A DNA stretch of 18,255 nt from DASRYH01 sp035687245 (GCA_035687245.1 DASRYH010000020.1:1-18255), one strand, 5' to 3'. Positions 7,088-14,232 are shown, numbered from the stretch's first letter. Program-made: numbers and translations. The notes: generated by a model from the letters alone, not told the origin.

Positions 7088-8014
7088 CTACGCTCGCGGG
7101 TGTGCACTGCCATGTGCATCTTTCAACCGGGTGACGCTCACGTGAGTATAAATCTGGGTGGTGGACAGGGCAACATGGCCCAGTAGCTCCTGAACGGTGC
7201 GCAGATCCGCTCCTCCGTCGAGCAGGTGCGTAGCGAATGTATGGCGCATCGCGTGCGGTGACAACCCCGCATCTGCAGCGACACGCTCAAGATGTCCGCG
7301 GAAGATGCGCCGCACGGCATCGGTAGAGAGGGCGCGGCCCCGCGACGACAGGAAGACAGCGTCGGGCGAGTCCGGCTTCGCCAGGCGTGGGCGCGATTCG
7401 GCGAGGTAGGTGCGAATCACCTTGATCGCGAAGGCGTGGATGGGGACGACGCGCTCCTTGGCGCCTTTCCCCATGACCACCGCTTGCCCCTGCGCGAGGT
7501 CGAGTTTGCCCAGGGTAAGTGCCGAAAGCTCGCCGACACGCATGCCAGATGCGTAAAGCAGCTCGAGGATGGCGCGATCGCGCAGGCCCTTCGGCGTTGT
7601 GGTGTCAGGCGCTGCGAGCAGCGCTTCGAGCTGGTCAGTGGGCACGACGCGCGGCAGGCGCTTGGCGCCCTTGGGGGCGCTCACGACTGCCGAAGGGTCG
7701 CTGGTGACGACGCCCTGCTCCGCGAGGTAGGCAAATATCGACCGGACGGCCGACAGGCGTCGCTTGATCGTGGATCGCGCATAGCGAGCCTGATCGAGTT
7801 CCGCGAGGTAGCGGCGTAGATCGCGATGGGTAGCGGCGAACGGCTCGATGCCGGCGCGCCCGGCCCACTCGACGTAACGCTCGAGGTCAGCGCGGTAAGC
7901 GCGCACGGTGTGAGGGGACAGTCCCCGCTCGACCGCGAGGTGGCGCAAGAAGCGCTCGGCTTCGGCAGGCAGCTGCACCACGTCGTTCGTGTCGTGTGCG
8001 CCTGACTTCGCCAC
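7088..8014 (-). CDS. xerC: tyrosine recombinase XerC/XerD family
   Basis: Xer recombinases resolve chromosome dimers at dif sites near the terminus. The 308-residue protein has an N-terminal SAM-like DNA-binding domain (AERFLRHLAVERGLSPHTVR, then the YARSTIKRRLSAVRSIFAYL helix) and a C-terminal catalytic domain with the full set of active residues. These are Arg in ASGMRVGEL, Lys in GKGAKERVVP, His and Arg in HAMRHTFATHLL, His in LLGHVALSTTQ and the nucleophile Tyr in IYTHVS. I chose GTG at 8014 because GAGAGG lies 6 nt upstream; GTG at 8035 is also possible, and a still longer reading would overlap trmFO. trmFO-xerC (gid-codV) is a conserved Firmicutes pair. The hslVU and codY genes that follow there are absent here. 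XerC rather than XerD is inferred from context only. Confidence 0.9.
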   Translation of the reverse strand: MAKSGAHDTNDVVQLPAEAERFLRHLAVERGLSPHTVRAYRADLERYVEWAGRAGIEPFAATHRDLRRYLAELDQARYARSTIKRRLSAVRSIFAYLAEQGVVTSDPSAVVSAPKGAKRLPRVVPTDQLEALLAAPDTTTPKGLRDRAILELLYASGMRVGELSALTLGKLDLAQGQAVVMGKGAKERVVPIHAFAIKVIRTYLAESRPRLAKPDSPDAVFLSSRGRALSTDAVRRIFRGHLERVAADAGLSPHAMRHTFATHLLDGGADLRTVQELLGHVALSTTQIYTHVSVTRLKDAHGSAHPRA

Positions 8015-8070
8015 CCGGGTCCTCTCGTGTGCCACGCCGAATCGCCCCACTCGGACTGACTGGCTCGATT

Positions 8071-9423
8071 CTAGCGCTCGCCGAAGATGTCGGGGCGCGT
8101 CGCGATCCATTCGGCCAGATCATCCTGGGCGCGCTGCGAGTAGACGGCGTAGCGCTCGCGCTTGCCCTTCACACGCTCAGGTAGCGGCGGAATGATGCCG
8201 TAGTTCACGTGCATTGGCTGGTAGTCGGCGGTTTCGGGGTCCGTGGCGTAGTCGAGCAGCGCGCCAAAGACGCTGGTCTTGGGCAGCACGACGGGGTCGG
8301 AGCCTTCGAGTGCAGCGTAGGTGTTGAGCGCAGCGAACAGGCCCGAGCCAACGGCTTCCATATAGCCTTCCGTCCCGGTGAGTTGCCCCGCAAACCTGAT
8401 GCGAGGATCGGTAGCCACCGCGAGGGTGCGATCGAGCAGCTTCGGCGCGTCGACAAAGGTGTTGCGGTGCATGACACCGTAGCGGGCAAACTCGGCGTTC
8501 TCGAGACCCGGGATCAGGCGGAAGACTTCACGCTGGGCGGCGAAGGTCAGGTTCGTTTGGAAGCCCACGAGGTTGTAGGCCGTGCACTCGCGGTTCTCGG
8601 CGCGCAGCTGGACGACGGCCCACGGGCGGCGCCCCGAGCGAGGGTCCGTGAGGCCGACCGGCTTGAGCGCGCCGAAGCGCAGGGCGTCGGGACCGCTGCG
8701 CGCGACCTCTTCGGCCGGCTGGCAGGCGGCAAACAGCTCGCGCCGCTCGAAGTCCTTGAGCGTCACGCGGTCGGCGGCGATCAGCGCCTCGTAGAAGCGC
8801 TCGTATTCGTCGCGCTCCATGGGTGCGTTGAGGTAGTCCGCGCCCTCGCCCTTGTCGTAGCGCGACGCAGCGAAGACGATCGAGCGGTCCAGGGAGTCCG
8901 CCTCGATGACGGGCGCGGCTGCGTCGTAGAACGAGAGCCTGTCGGCGCCGACGATCTCGGACAGCGCGGCTTCCAGCCCCGGGCTCGTGAGCGGACCCGT
9001 AGCCACGATCACGAGGCCTTCGGCGGGGATATCGGTGGCTTCGACGCGCACGAGCTCGATCAGCGGCTCTGCCTCGACCGCAGCGGTTACCGCGGCTGAG
9101 AAGGTCCCCCGGTCGACGGCCAACGCAGCGCCTGCGGGAACCGCGTGCTCGCGTGCGATCTCGAGCAGGATGCATCCCATCGCCTCCAGCTCACGCTTGA
9201 AAGCACCCGCAGCCGAGGTCGAGTCGTCGCTCTTGAACGAGTTCGAGCAGACCAGCTCGGCCAGCTCGGCCGCGTGATGCGCAGGAGTCATCGTCTCGGG
9301 ACGCATCTCTACGAGCGTCACCGGCATGCCCCTGCGGGCGAGCTGCAGCGCGGCCTCGCTGCCAGCGAGACCTCCACCGATGACCGTCACCTTGCGTTCC
9401 TGCGCCGCCACTTCGCTCCTCAT
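8071..9423 (-). CDS. trmFO: methylenetetrahydrofolate-tRNA-(uracil-5-)-methyltransferase
   Basis: TrmFO makes 5-methyluridine at position 54 in the T-loop of tRNA, using methylenetetrahydrofolate and reduced FAD rather than S-adenosylmethionine. The roughly 450-residue protein begins with the FAD-binding Rossmann motif VTVIGGGLAGSEAALQLARR, then MRPETMTPAHHAAELAELVC and the signature CSNSFKSDD, whose Cys is one of the family's catalytic-region cysteines. Later come FDA-binding and folate-domain stretches such as YDKGEGADYLNAPM and TGTEGYMEAVGSGLFAALN. ATG at 9423 is given as start, but GTG at 9411 has a better Shine-Dalgarno (AGGAG 4 nt upstream) and may be the true one. It lies 32 nt after dprA. 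In Firmicutes topA sits between these two genes; it is absent here. The presence of trmFO is unusual for Actinobacteria. Confidence 0.94.
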   Translation of the reverse strand: MRSEVAAQERKVTVIGGGLAGSEAALQLARRGMPVTLVEMRPETMTPAHHAAELAELVCSNSFKSDDSTSAAGAFKRELEAMGCILLEIAREHAVPAGAALAVDRGTFSAAVTAAVEAEPLIELVRVEATDIPAEGLVIVATGPLTSPGLEAALSEIVGADRLSFYDAAAPVIEADSLDRSIVFAASRYDKGEGADYLNAPMERDEYERFYEALIAADRVTLKDFERRELFAACQPAEEVARSGPDALRFGALKPVGLTDPRSGRRPWAVVQLRAENRECTAYNLVGFQTNLTFAAQREVFRLIPGLENAEFARYGVMHRNTFVDAPKLLDRTLAVATDPRIRFAGQLTGTEGYMEAVGSGLFAALNTYAALEGSDPVVLPKTSVFGALLDYATDPETADYQPMHVNYGIIPPLPERVKGKRERYAVYSQRAQDDLAEWIATRPDIFGER

Positions 9424-9441
9424 CTCGCGAACCGGGGTCGC

Positions 9442-9447
9442 ATTGTA
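9442..9447 (-). promoter_or_regulatory. possible -10 element before trmFO
   Basis: TACAAT, 5 of 6 matches to TATAAT, occurs in the short dprA-trmFO gap about 18 nt before the trmFO ATG. I see no acceptable -35 at 16-18 nt. It may be a weak internal promoter or chance. Confidence 0.25.
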
Positions 9448-9455
9448 CCCGCTTC

Positions 9456-10325
9456 TCAGCCCGGGCCGTAGCGCCCGTCGGGGTAGCGACGTATTCGGCC
9501 GGTAGCTTCGAGCACGCCAAGTGCCCGAGCCACCGTCACTATGTCCATCTCGAACTCGCGCGCCACATCGTCGGGGCGCATCGGGTTCACCAGCAGGGCC
9601 CTCTCGACCGCATCCTCCCCCTCCACGATCGCACTCGCAGCTGGTGCGTCCGCCTGCGCTGCGACTCCCTCCAGTTCCAAGAGCAGCCTGAGCTCGGATG
9701 TGTCGGTCACCGGAGGCGCGCCAGTCGCGATCAGACGGTTCGAGCCGCGGCACTCGGGCGCAAAGATTGACCCCGGAACGGCCGCTACCGTTCTGCCGGC
9801 CTGGAGCGCGTACTCGGCCGTCCCGAACGTTCCGCTTGGCAGCCCGGCCTCGAGCACCAGCAGAACGGGGCACAGACCGGCGATGATGCGGTTACGTAGC
9901 CGAAACATCCACGGCAGCGGCTCCGTTCCCCAGGGCTGTTCCGAGATGATCGCTCCGTTGGCAGCGATGCGCTCGAAGAGCGCGACTGAGCGTCTTGGGT
10001 AGCAGACGTCGGCACCACATCCCATCACAGCCACCGTCGTGCCCCCGCGGTCCAACGCCGCTTGGTGCGCTGCTTGATCGCAACCCAGCGCGCCACCCGA
10101 CACGATCACGTAACCCGAGGCCGCTGCCCAGCCAGCAAGTATCCGCGCCGCTGTCCTCCCGTAGGGCGTTGCCCGACGTGCTCCCACCACCGCAAGGCCG
10201 GGCTGAAGCGACTCCGGGGCGCCGATGCCGTAGAGCCGCTGCGGTGGCTGCTCGAGCTCCGCGAGCAATGCGGGGTAGCCGGCGTCTCCAAGCGCGATCT
10301 CGAAGTGGGGTACATGATCCAGCAT
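9456..10325 (-). CDS. dprA: DNA-processing protein DprA (Smf)
   Basis: DprA binds incoming single-stranded DNA during natural transformation and loads RecA on it; it is also kept in many bacteria not known to transform. The 289-residue protein has the Rossmann-fold core: LAVVGARRATPYGR, the SGGALGCDQAAHQAAL loop (usually SGxAxGID, here Cys replaces Ile), VAVMGCGADVCYPRR, the signature FRLRNRIIAGL, EAGLPSGTFGTAEYALQAGR and AVPGS. The C-terminal 65 or so residues form a winged-helix (DML1-like) domain including DDVAREFEMDIVTVARAL. ATG at 10325 shares one base with the comM stop (TGATG), implying translational coupling. Pairing with comM makes a competence role plausible, but the window holds no uptake pilus or comEC genes to confirm it. 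Confidence 0.94.
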   Translation of the reverse strand: MLDHVPHFEIALGDAGYPALLAELEQPPQRLYGIGAPESLQPGLAVVGARRATPYGRTAARILAGWAAASGYVIVSGGALGCDQAAHQAALDRGGTTVAVMGCGADVCYPRRSVALFERIAANGAIISEQPWGTEPLPWMFRLRNRIIAGLCPVLLVLEAGLPSGTFGTAEYALQAGRTVAAVPGSIFAPECRGSNRLIATGAPPVTDTSELRLLLELEGVAAQADAPAASAIVEGEDAVERALLVNPMRPDDVAREFEMDIVTVARALGVLEATGRIRRYPDGRYGPG

Positions 10326-11806
10326 CAGGTCCTCCCCGTGACGCGATAGCCGAGCGACTCCGCGATATGGCCAGCCGCCACACCGTCGTCGCCATCGAGA
10401 TCCGCCAGCGTGCGCGCTACGCGCAGAAGCCGCGTCACCCCGCGCCCGGACAACGAGTGCATGCGCGCCGAAGTCTCAAGCACACGCTGCGCCTGCTGAT
10501 TCATCGCGCACGCCTCCACGAGCTTTCGCCCAGAAAGCGCTGCGGCAACCGCGCCGTCGCGAGAGACCGCACGGTCTTGAGCCTCTATCACGGCTTCGCG
10601 CAGTGCCTCCGAACAACGAGATCCACTCGGCTCGAGCAGTAGTGCCGGGTCCGGCCGCTGCACTTCAACGACCATATCGATTCGGTCCATGAGCGGCCCG
10701 CCTATGCGCGCCCGGTAGCGCTCGACAACTGACGGCGGGCACGAGCACGGTTTCACGGGGTCGCCAAGGAAGCCGCACGGGCACGGGTTGGCGGAGCCGA
10801 TCAACGCGAAGCGCGCGGGGTAGGTCACTCGTCCTTCGGCGCGAACCACAGTGACCGCGCCGTCTTCCAGAGGCTGCCGAAGACACTGCAGTGCGGCGGG
10901 CCCGAACTCCGGCATCTCGTCGAGGAAGAGCACGCCGTTGTGTGCGAGTGACGCCTCGCCCGGTCGCGGAGGACTTCCACCACCGATCAAACCCGCGATC
11001 GACGCCGAGTGATGTGGTGCGCGAAAGGGCCGCACGCCGCCAAGGGCTGGGGCCGCGTCAACTCCTGCAACTGAGTGCACAAGCGCAGTCTCCAGGCGCT
11101 CCGTCGCCGAGAGGGAGGGCAGTATCGTCGGCAGTCGCCGCGCGAGCATGGTCTTCCCGCTCCCGGGCGGACCCACCATCAACATGCTGTGCCCGCCGGC
11201 GGCCGCGACGGTGAGTGCCCTGACCGCCAACTCCTGCCCAACTACCTCGCCGAAGTCGACGCCTGCCTCCACCTCAGGAGTCATCGTCACCCAGGCCGAT
11301 GCTGAGGGCAGCCCGTGCTTCAGTTGTCCGAGCGTCTTCACTGGGCGAACGTCGAGTCCCTCGATGGCGCCTGCGCCTCCGGTAAGGGGCGGACTCAGCA
11401 GCTTCAGCCCCTCTCTAGCGGCCGACACCGCGAAAGCCAGCTCACCGGCCACGCCACGCACCCGCCCATCCAGCGATAGCTCACCGACGGCCAGCACTTC
11501 GTCGGCGAGGTGTGGTGCGATCTGCTTGGTTGCCACCAGCAGTCCGACAGCGATCGGCAGGTCGAATCCGGTGCCGTGCTTGCGCAGCGGTGCCGGCGCA
11601 AGGTTCACCACGATGCGGGAGTTCGGCACGTCAAAGCCGCTTGCCCGCACGGCCGATCGCACTCGTTCCCGTGCCTCCTGCACAGCCGCGTCGCCCAGCC
11701 CAACGATGGCGAAGGACGGAAGGCCCGGGCCGACGTCGATCTCTACGTCAACAGGGACGGCGTCCACGCCCATGATCGTGGCGGTGCGTACCGACGCGTG
11801 TGCCAC
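10325..11806 (-). CDS. comM: YifB/ComM family Mg-chelatase-like AAA+ ATPase
   Basis: ComM is a hexameric AAA+ helicase that extends branch migration of transforming DNA; the family is also called YifB. The 493-residue protein has the N-terminal ChlI-like domain (DAVPVDVEIDVGPGLPSFAI, then VRSAVRASGFDVPNSRIVVN, a Lon-protease-like fold). It then has Walker A GPPGSGKTMLARR (about residues 217-229), Walker B GVLFLDEMPEF, the sensor segment SANPCPCGFLGDPVKPCSCP with its conserved cysteines, RIGGPLMDRIDM and a C-terminal Mg-chelatase domain ending in RVARTLADLDGDD. The start is GTG at 11806, 2 nt after the yraN stop, with GAGGG 9 nt upstream. Its stop overlaps the dprA start. yraN-comM-dprA is a conserved order in Actinobacteria. 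Confidence 0.95.
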   Translation of the reverse strand: MAHASVRTATIMGVDAVPVDVEIDVGPGLPSFAIVGLGDAAVQEARERVRSAVRASGFDVPNSRIVVNLAPAPLRKHGTGFDLPIAVGLLVATKQIAPHLADEVLAVGELSLDGRVRGVAGELAFAVSAAREGLKLLSPPLTGGAGAIEGLDVRPVKTLGQLKHGLPSASAWVTMTPEVEAGVDFGEVVGQELAVRALTVAAAGGHSMLMVGPPGSGKTMLARRLPTILPSLSATERLETALVHSVAGVDAAPALGGVRPFRAPHHSASIAGLIGGGSPPRPGEASLAHNGVLFLDEMPEFGPAALQCLRQPLEDGAVTVVRAEGRVTYPARFALIGSANPCPCGFLGDPVKPCSCPPSVVERYRARIGGPLMDRIDMVVEVQRPDPALLLEPSGSRCSEALREAVIEAQDRAVSRDGAVAAALSGRKLVEACAMNQQAQRVLETSARMHSLSGRGVTRLLRVARTLADLDGDDGVAAGHIAESLGYRVTGRT

Positions 11807-11808
11807 GC

Positions 11809-12183
11809 TTACGCACCCTCGACGATGAAGGCGGCTCGATGGTGGCGCAGCAGGGCCCGGTCACTCGCGATCACCAGGATGGTGATGACGTCAAAACGAA
11901 CCGCGACGTCTGTGAGCCCGGCACTCTGCAGGTAGGCGCTCGCGAGCTTGCGGTACCTGCGCTGCTTGGCAGTCGTCACCGCCTCTTCCGGCGTGCCCTT
12001 CGACACCGTCTTGCGCGTCTTCACCTCGCACATCACGAGGGTCTCGTCTTCCAGTGCGACGATGTCGATCTCGCCCGCCGGGCAGCGCCAGTTGCGCTCC
12101 ACCACTTCCAGTCCGGCCCGCTCCAGATAGGCCGCGGCAGCATCTTCGCCGCGCTCCCCCAACTTCTTGCGCTCATCGGTCAT
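11809..12183 (-). CDS. yraN: YraN family (UPF0102) endonuclease-like protein
   Basis: This is a small protein of the UPF0102 family with a predicted restriction-endonuclease-like (Holliday-junction-resolvase-like) fold; its cellular role is not established. In its 124 residues, GERGEDAAAAYLERAGLEVV forms the N-terminal helix. The putative metal site follows as CPAGEIDIVALEDETLVMCE then VKTRKT, with the D/E-x-K pattern. ATG at 12183 has a perfect GGAGGTGA Shine-Dalgarno 7 nt upstream, and that site lies inside a predicted hairpin (see separate entry). It is followed after 2 nt by comM, so the two are likely co-translated. Neighbours rnhB, comM, dprA and xerC all act on DNA, which fits a nuclease, but this is inference. 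Confidence 0.92.
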   Translation of the reverse strand: MTDERKKLGERGEDAAAAYLERAGLEVVERNWRCPAGEIDIVALEDETLVMCEVKTRKTVSKGTPEEAVTTAKQRRYRKLASAYLQSAGLTDVAVRFDVITILVIASDRALLRHHRAAFIVEGA

Positions 12184-12186
12184 GTG

Positions 12187-12209
12187 AGCCTCACCTCCAA
12201 GGCGAGGCT
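12187..12209 (-). promoter_or_regulatory. hairpin enclosing the yraN Shine-Dalgarno
   Basis: A 9-bp stem (AGCCTCGCC paired with GGTGAGGCT, one G-U) closes a 5-nt loop. The perfect Shine-Dalgarno GGAGGTGA (12191-12198) occupies the end of the loop and the 3' arm, 7 nt from the yraN ATG. If it forms in the mRNA, ribosome access to yraN, and to the coupled comM and dprA, would be reduced. Confidence 0.5.
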
Positions 12210-12218
12210 GTCACGGGA

Positions 12219-12247
12219 CATATAACCGACCCGGACCCAGCGCAAAA
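12219..12247 (-). promoter_or_regulatory. candidate weak promoter upstream of yraN
   Basis: TTTTGC (12242-12247) lies 17 nt from TATATG (12219-12224) in the 95-bp rnhB-yraN gap. Both boxes are poor matches to the consensus but the spacing is right. It would give a leader of about 30 nt that contains the hairpin over the Shine-Dalgarno. Confidence 0.3.
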
Positions 12248-12278
12248 CGGAACCTTCCAAAGGCCGTGCGACGCCGGG

Positions 12279-13070
12279 CTAGAAGAGCCGGTCCATCCCA
12301 GAGCACGGTACGAACGATCGCCGGTGGAGCACGCAGACGCCGACCTCCCGGATCGCTTGCATGTGCTCGGCGGTGCCGTAGCCCTTGTTGATCTCAAAGC
12401 CGTAGGCGGGATGCGAGTCGGAAGCAGCGACCATCAGCGAGTCGCGCTCGACCTTGGCGATCACGGATGCCGCCGCGATCGCAGCGACCTTCCCGTCTCC
12501 GCCCACAACGGCCGTCTCAGCCTCCGTGAGATGCAGAGGGTTGCCGTCCACCACGACGTGGTCGATCTCGACTTCCAGCGCAGACAGAGCGCCCCGCATT
12601 GCGAGCTTGAGCGCCGCGGTCATGCCCAGCCGGTCCAGCTCATCGGCCTCCACGTGGTAGACCGCGCACGCGATTGCCACTTCGCGCACGCGAGCGGCGA
12701 TTTCGGCGCGTCGCGGCGGCGCAAGCTGCTTGGAGTCGTTGAGCCCGGGGATGCGTGGACGCGCAGGCAGCACGCACGCGCCAGCGCTGAGAGGCCCCGC
12801 AAGCGCACCTCGCCCCACCTCATCGACGCCAGCAACCAGCTCGAAGCCTTCCCGCCGAAGTGCTCGCTCCAACGAGTACAGCCGCTCCAGGCGCGCCCGC
12901 TCGGCAGACTCGGCAGCATCGCGCCTGCGGGCCCGCGCGACGGCAGCACTTACGCCGGGGCGCTCGTCTTCTCCAAACTGCATAAGCAGTTCTTGCAGGC
13001 GTGAACCGCTCGCAGCATCCAACGCCGCCACGACTTCGCCCACGCGTTCGCCACCCATGGGGCCGCTCAC
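12279..13070 (-). CDS. rnhB: ribonuclease HII
   Basis: RNase HII cuts RNA in RNA/DNA hybrids, including single ribonucleotides embedded in DNA. The 263-residue protein carries the N-terminal extension typical of Gram-positive RNase HII (about residues 20-75). The catalytic domain follows: GVDEVGRGALAGP (Asp83, Glu84), LNDSKQL, VVVDGN (Asp175) and ASVIAKVERD (Asp210), so all four acidic catalytic residues are present. GTG at 13070 gives the full length; ATG at 13058 is an alternative, and neither has a clear Shine-Dalgarno. The start lies only 24 nt beyond the rplS terminator, with no convincing promoter between, so expression may depend on readthrough. rplS followed by rnhB is a conserved arrangement. 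Confidence 0.94.
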   Translation of the reverse strand: MSGPMGGERVGEVVAALDAASGSRLQELLMQFGEDERPGVSAAVARARRRDAAESAERARLERLYSLERALRREGFELVAGVDEVGRGALAGPLSAGACVLPARPRIPGLNDSKQLAPPRRAEIAARVREVAIACAVYHVEADELDRLGMTAALKLAMRGALSALEVEIDHVVVDGNPLHLTEAETAVVGGDGKVAAIAAASVIAKVERDSLMVAASDSHPAYGFEINKGYGTAEHMQAIREVGVCVLHRRSFVPCSGMDRLF

Positions 13071-13094
13071 AGCATGCCGCCGGGTGCGGAAACA

Positions 13095-13130
13095 CGAACG
13101 GGGCCCCGCGCGCAGCGGAGACCCCGTTCG
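13095..13130 (-). terminator. rho-independent-type terminator after rplS
   Basis: A 9-bp perfect outer stem (CGAACGGGG paired with CCCCGTTCG) encloses an inner GC-rich stem (CTCCGC with GCGGGG). In transcript sense it is followed by GUGUUUCC. It starts about 30 nt past the rplS stop and suits a highly expressed ribosomal protein gene. Confidence 0.72.
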
Positions 13131-13162
13131 AGATAGTTGAGCTGTGCGCTCATGAGAGTGGC

Positions 13163-13507
13163 CTAGTAGCCCTTCTCCTTGAGGCGAGCCGCCTTGCCGA
13201 CCTTCTCGCGCAGGAAGTAGAGCTTGGCGCGACGAACCTTACCGCGGCTGACGTGCTCGATGTGGTCGATCTTCGGCGAGTGGACCGGGAAGGTACGCTC
13301 TACGCCGACACCGAAGCTGATCTTGCGAACGGTGAACGTCTCACGGTTGCCCGCGCCGTGACGACGAGTAACGACACCCTGATAGACCTGGGTACGTTCG
13401 CGGGTACCTTCGATGATCTTGTAGTGAACCTTAACGGTGTCGCCGACCTGGAACTGCGGCAGGTCTTCGCGGATCTGCTGCTGCTCGATGGCGCGAATGA
13501 TGTCCAT
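13163..13507 (-). CDS. rplS: 50S ribosomal protein L19
   Basis: L19 lies at the 30S-50S interface of the ribosome. The 114-residue length is normal. Motifs in order are FQVGDTVKVHYKIIEGTRER, the conserved QVYQGVVTRRHGAGNRETFT, VRKISFGVGVERTFPVHSPK and the C-terminal RRAKLYFLREKVGKAARLKE. ATG at 13507 is preceded by AGGAAG about 11 nt upstream. The gene has its own promoter (TATACT -10) in the 118-bp gap after lepB and its own strong terminator, so it can be transcribed as a single unit. The trmD-rplS neighbourhood is ancient; here a lepB copy sits between them. Identification is secure. Confidence 0.98.
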   Translation of the reverse strand: MDIIRAIEQQQIREDLPQFQVGDTVKVHYKIIEGTRERTQVYQGVVTRRHGAGNRETFTVRKISFGVGVERTFPVHSPKIDHIEHVSRGKVRRAKLYFLREKVGKAARLKEKGY

Positions 13508-13569
13508 GATGTTCGAAGCTTCCTGTTCGTTGACTGCATACGTGCGCCCGAATCAAGGCGCGAGTGGGT

Positions 13570-13598
13570 AGTATAGAGCACTCCCACTTGCGGGGCAA
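13570..13598 (-). promoter_or_regulatory. promoter for rplS
   Basis: On the minus strand the -10 TATACT (13570-13575) lies 17 nt after the -35 TTGCCC (13593-13598). The predicted leader is about 55 nt. The -35 box overlaps a small GGGGC/GCCCC inverted repeat at 13592-13604. Confidence 0.7.
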
Positions 13599-13625
13599 CG
13601 CCCCTTTTCGGCTAGTTCCTACCCT

Positions 13626-14216
13626 CTACTGAAGCTTGCCGAAGTGCTTGACCGGCCAGTAGGTCCAAAACGCGCGGCCGCGAACGATGCTCACCGGCTG
13701 CGGGCCGAAGATGCGGGCGTCACCACTCTCGGGACGGTTGTCACCCATGAGCCAGACCTGGCCCTTGGGGATCGTGACCGGCAACGGGTAGGTCAGTCGC
13801 TCGGTGTCCTTGCCGTGAACGTAGGGCTCGTCGAGCGCCTTGCCATCAACCCAGACTTTGCCGTCGTGTACGTCGACCGTCTGGCCTTCGGTGGCGATGA
13901 CGCGCTTGATGAGCTGCGGCAGCTGGCCGTTGGGATCGTCGAAGACGACGATGTCGCCCACCTGCGGCTCGCGGAAGAAGCGGAAGACCATCTTGTCGGC
14001 GAGCACGCGGTTGCCGATTTCGATCGTCGGGATCATCGAGCCGGTCGGAATCATGAACGGCTGGATGATGAAGGTCTTGATGCCCTGCGCGAGCGCGAAC
14101 GCCAGCGCGACAAGCAGTGCGGTCTCGATCAGCCACCGACCGATCGAGGTCTCCTCGGTCTTGGGCTCCTTGCCCTCAATGCTGTTGCTGGCTGCCTTCT
14201 GGCCGGCCTCGCTCAT
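13626..14216 (-). CDS. lepB: type I signal peptidase, atypical catalytic boxes
   Basis: Type I signal peptidase cleaves signal peptides from exported proteins at the outer face of the membrane. The 196-residue protein has a polar N-terminus, one transmembrane segment (about residues 28-52), then the catalytic Ser60 in MIPTGSMIPTI, and VGDIVVFDDP. The general-base Lys104 lies in LIKRVIA, and GDNR lies at 158-161. Two family positions differ: the usual PGD after the Lys box reads EGQ, and the DSR triplet after GDNR reads DAR (Ala167), removing the Ser that supports the catalytic Lys in E. coli LepB. ATG at 14216 has AAGGAAAGGAAG just upstream; longer readings overlap trmD. It ends the rpsP-khpA-rimM-trmD unit. 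A second, canonical-looking copy lies at the right edge. Confidence 0.93.
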   Translation of the reverse strand: MSEAGQKAASNSIEGKEPKTEETSIGRWLIETALLVALAFALAQGIKTFIIQPFMIPTGSMIPTIEIGNRVLADKMVFRFFREPQVGDIVVFDDPNGQLPQLIKRVIATEGQTVDVHDGKVWVDGKALDEPYVHGKDTERLTYPLPVTIPKGQVWLMGDNRPESGDARIFGPQPVSIVRGRAFWTYWPVKHFGKLQ

Positions 14217-14232
14217 CGTCTTCCTTTCCTTG

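Noticed and set aside
7088..8014. The tyrosine recombinase as a sign of an integrated mobile element.
   Set aside because: It has the full XerC/D layout and lies in a conserved housekeeping order with no att-like repeats, cargo or composition shift.
8068..8073. TAGAAT as a -10 box for an xerC promoter.
   Set aside because: It is formed by the trmFO stop codon plus the following bases and has no -35 at a suitable distance.
9423..9873. In-frame upstream extension of trmFO by about 150 codons.
   Set aside because: It overlaps dprA and has no family similarity; the Rossmann motif begins just after 9423.
13592..13609. GGGGC/GCCCC hairpin followed by TTTT when read on the plus strand, like a plus-strand terminator.
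   Set aside because: The stem is only 5 bp, there are no plus-strand genes to terminate, and the same bases form the rplS -35 region on the minus strand.
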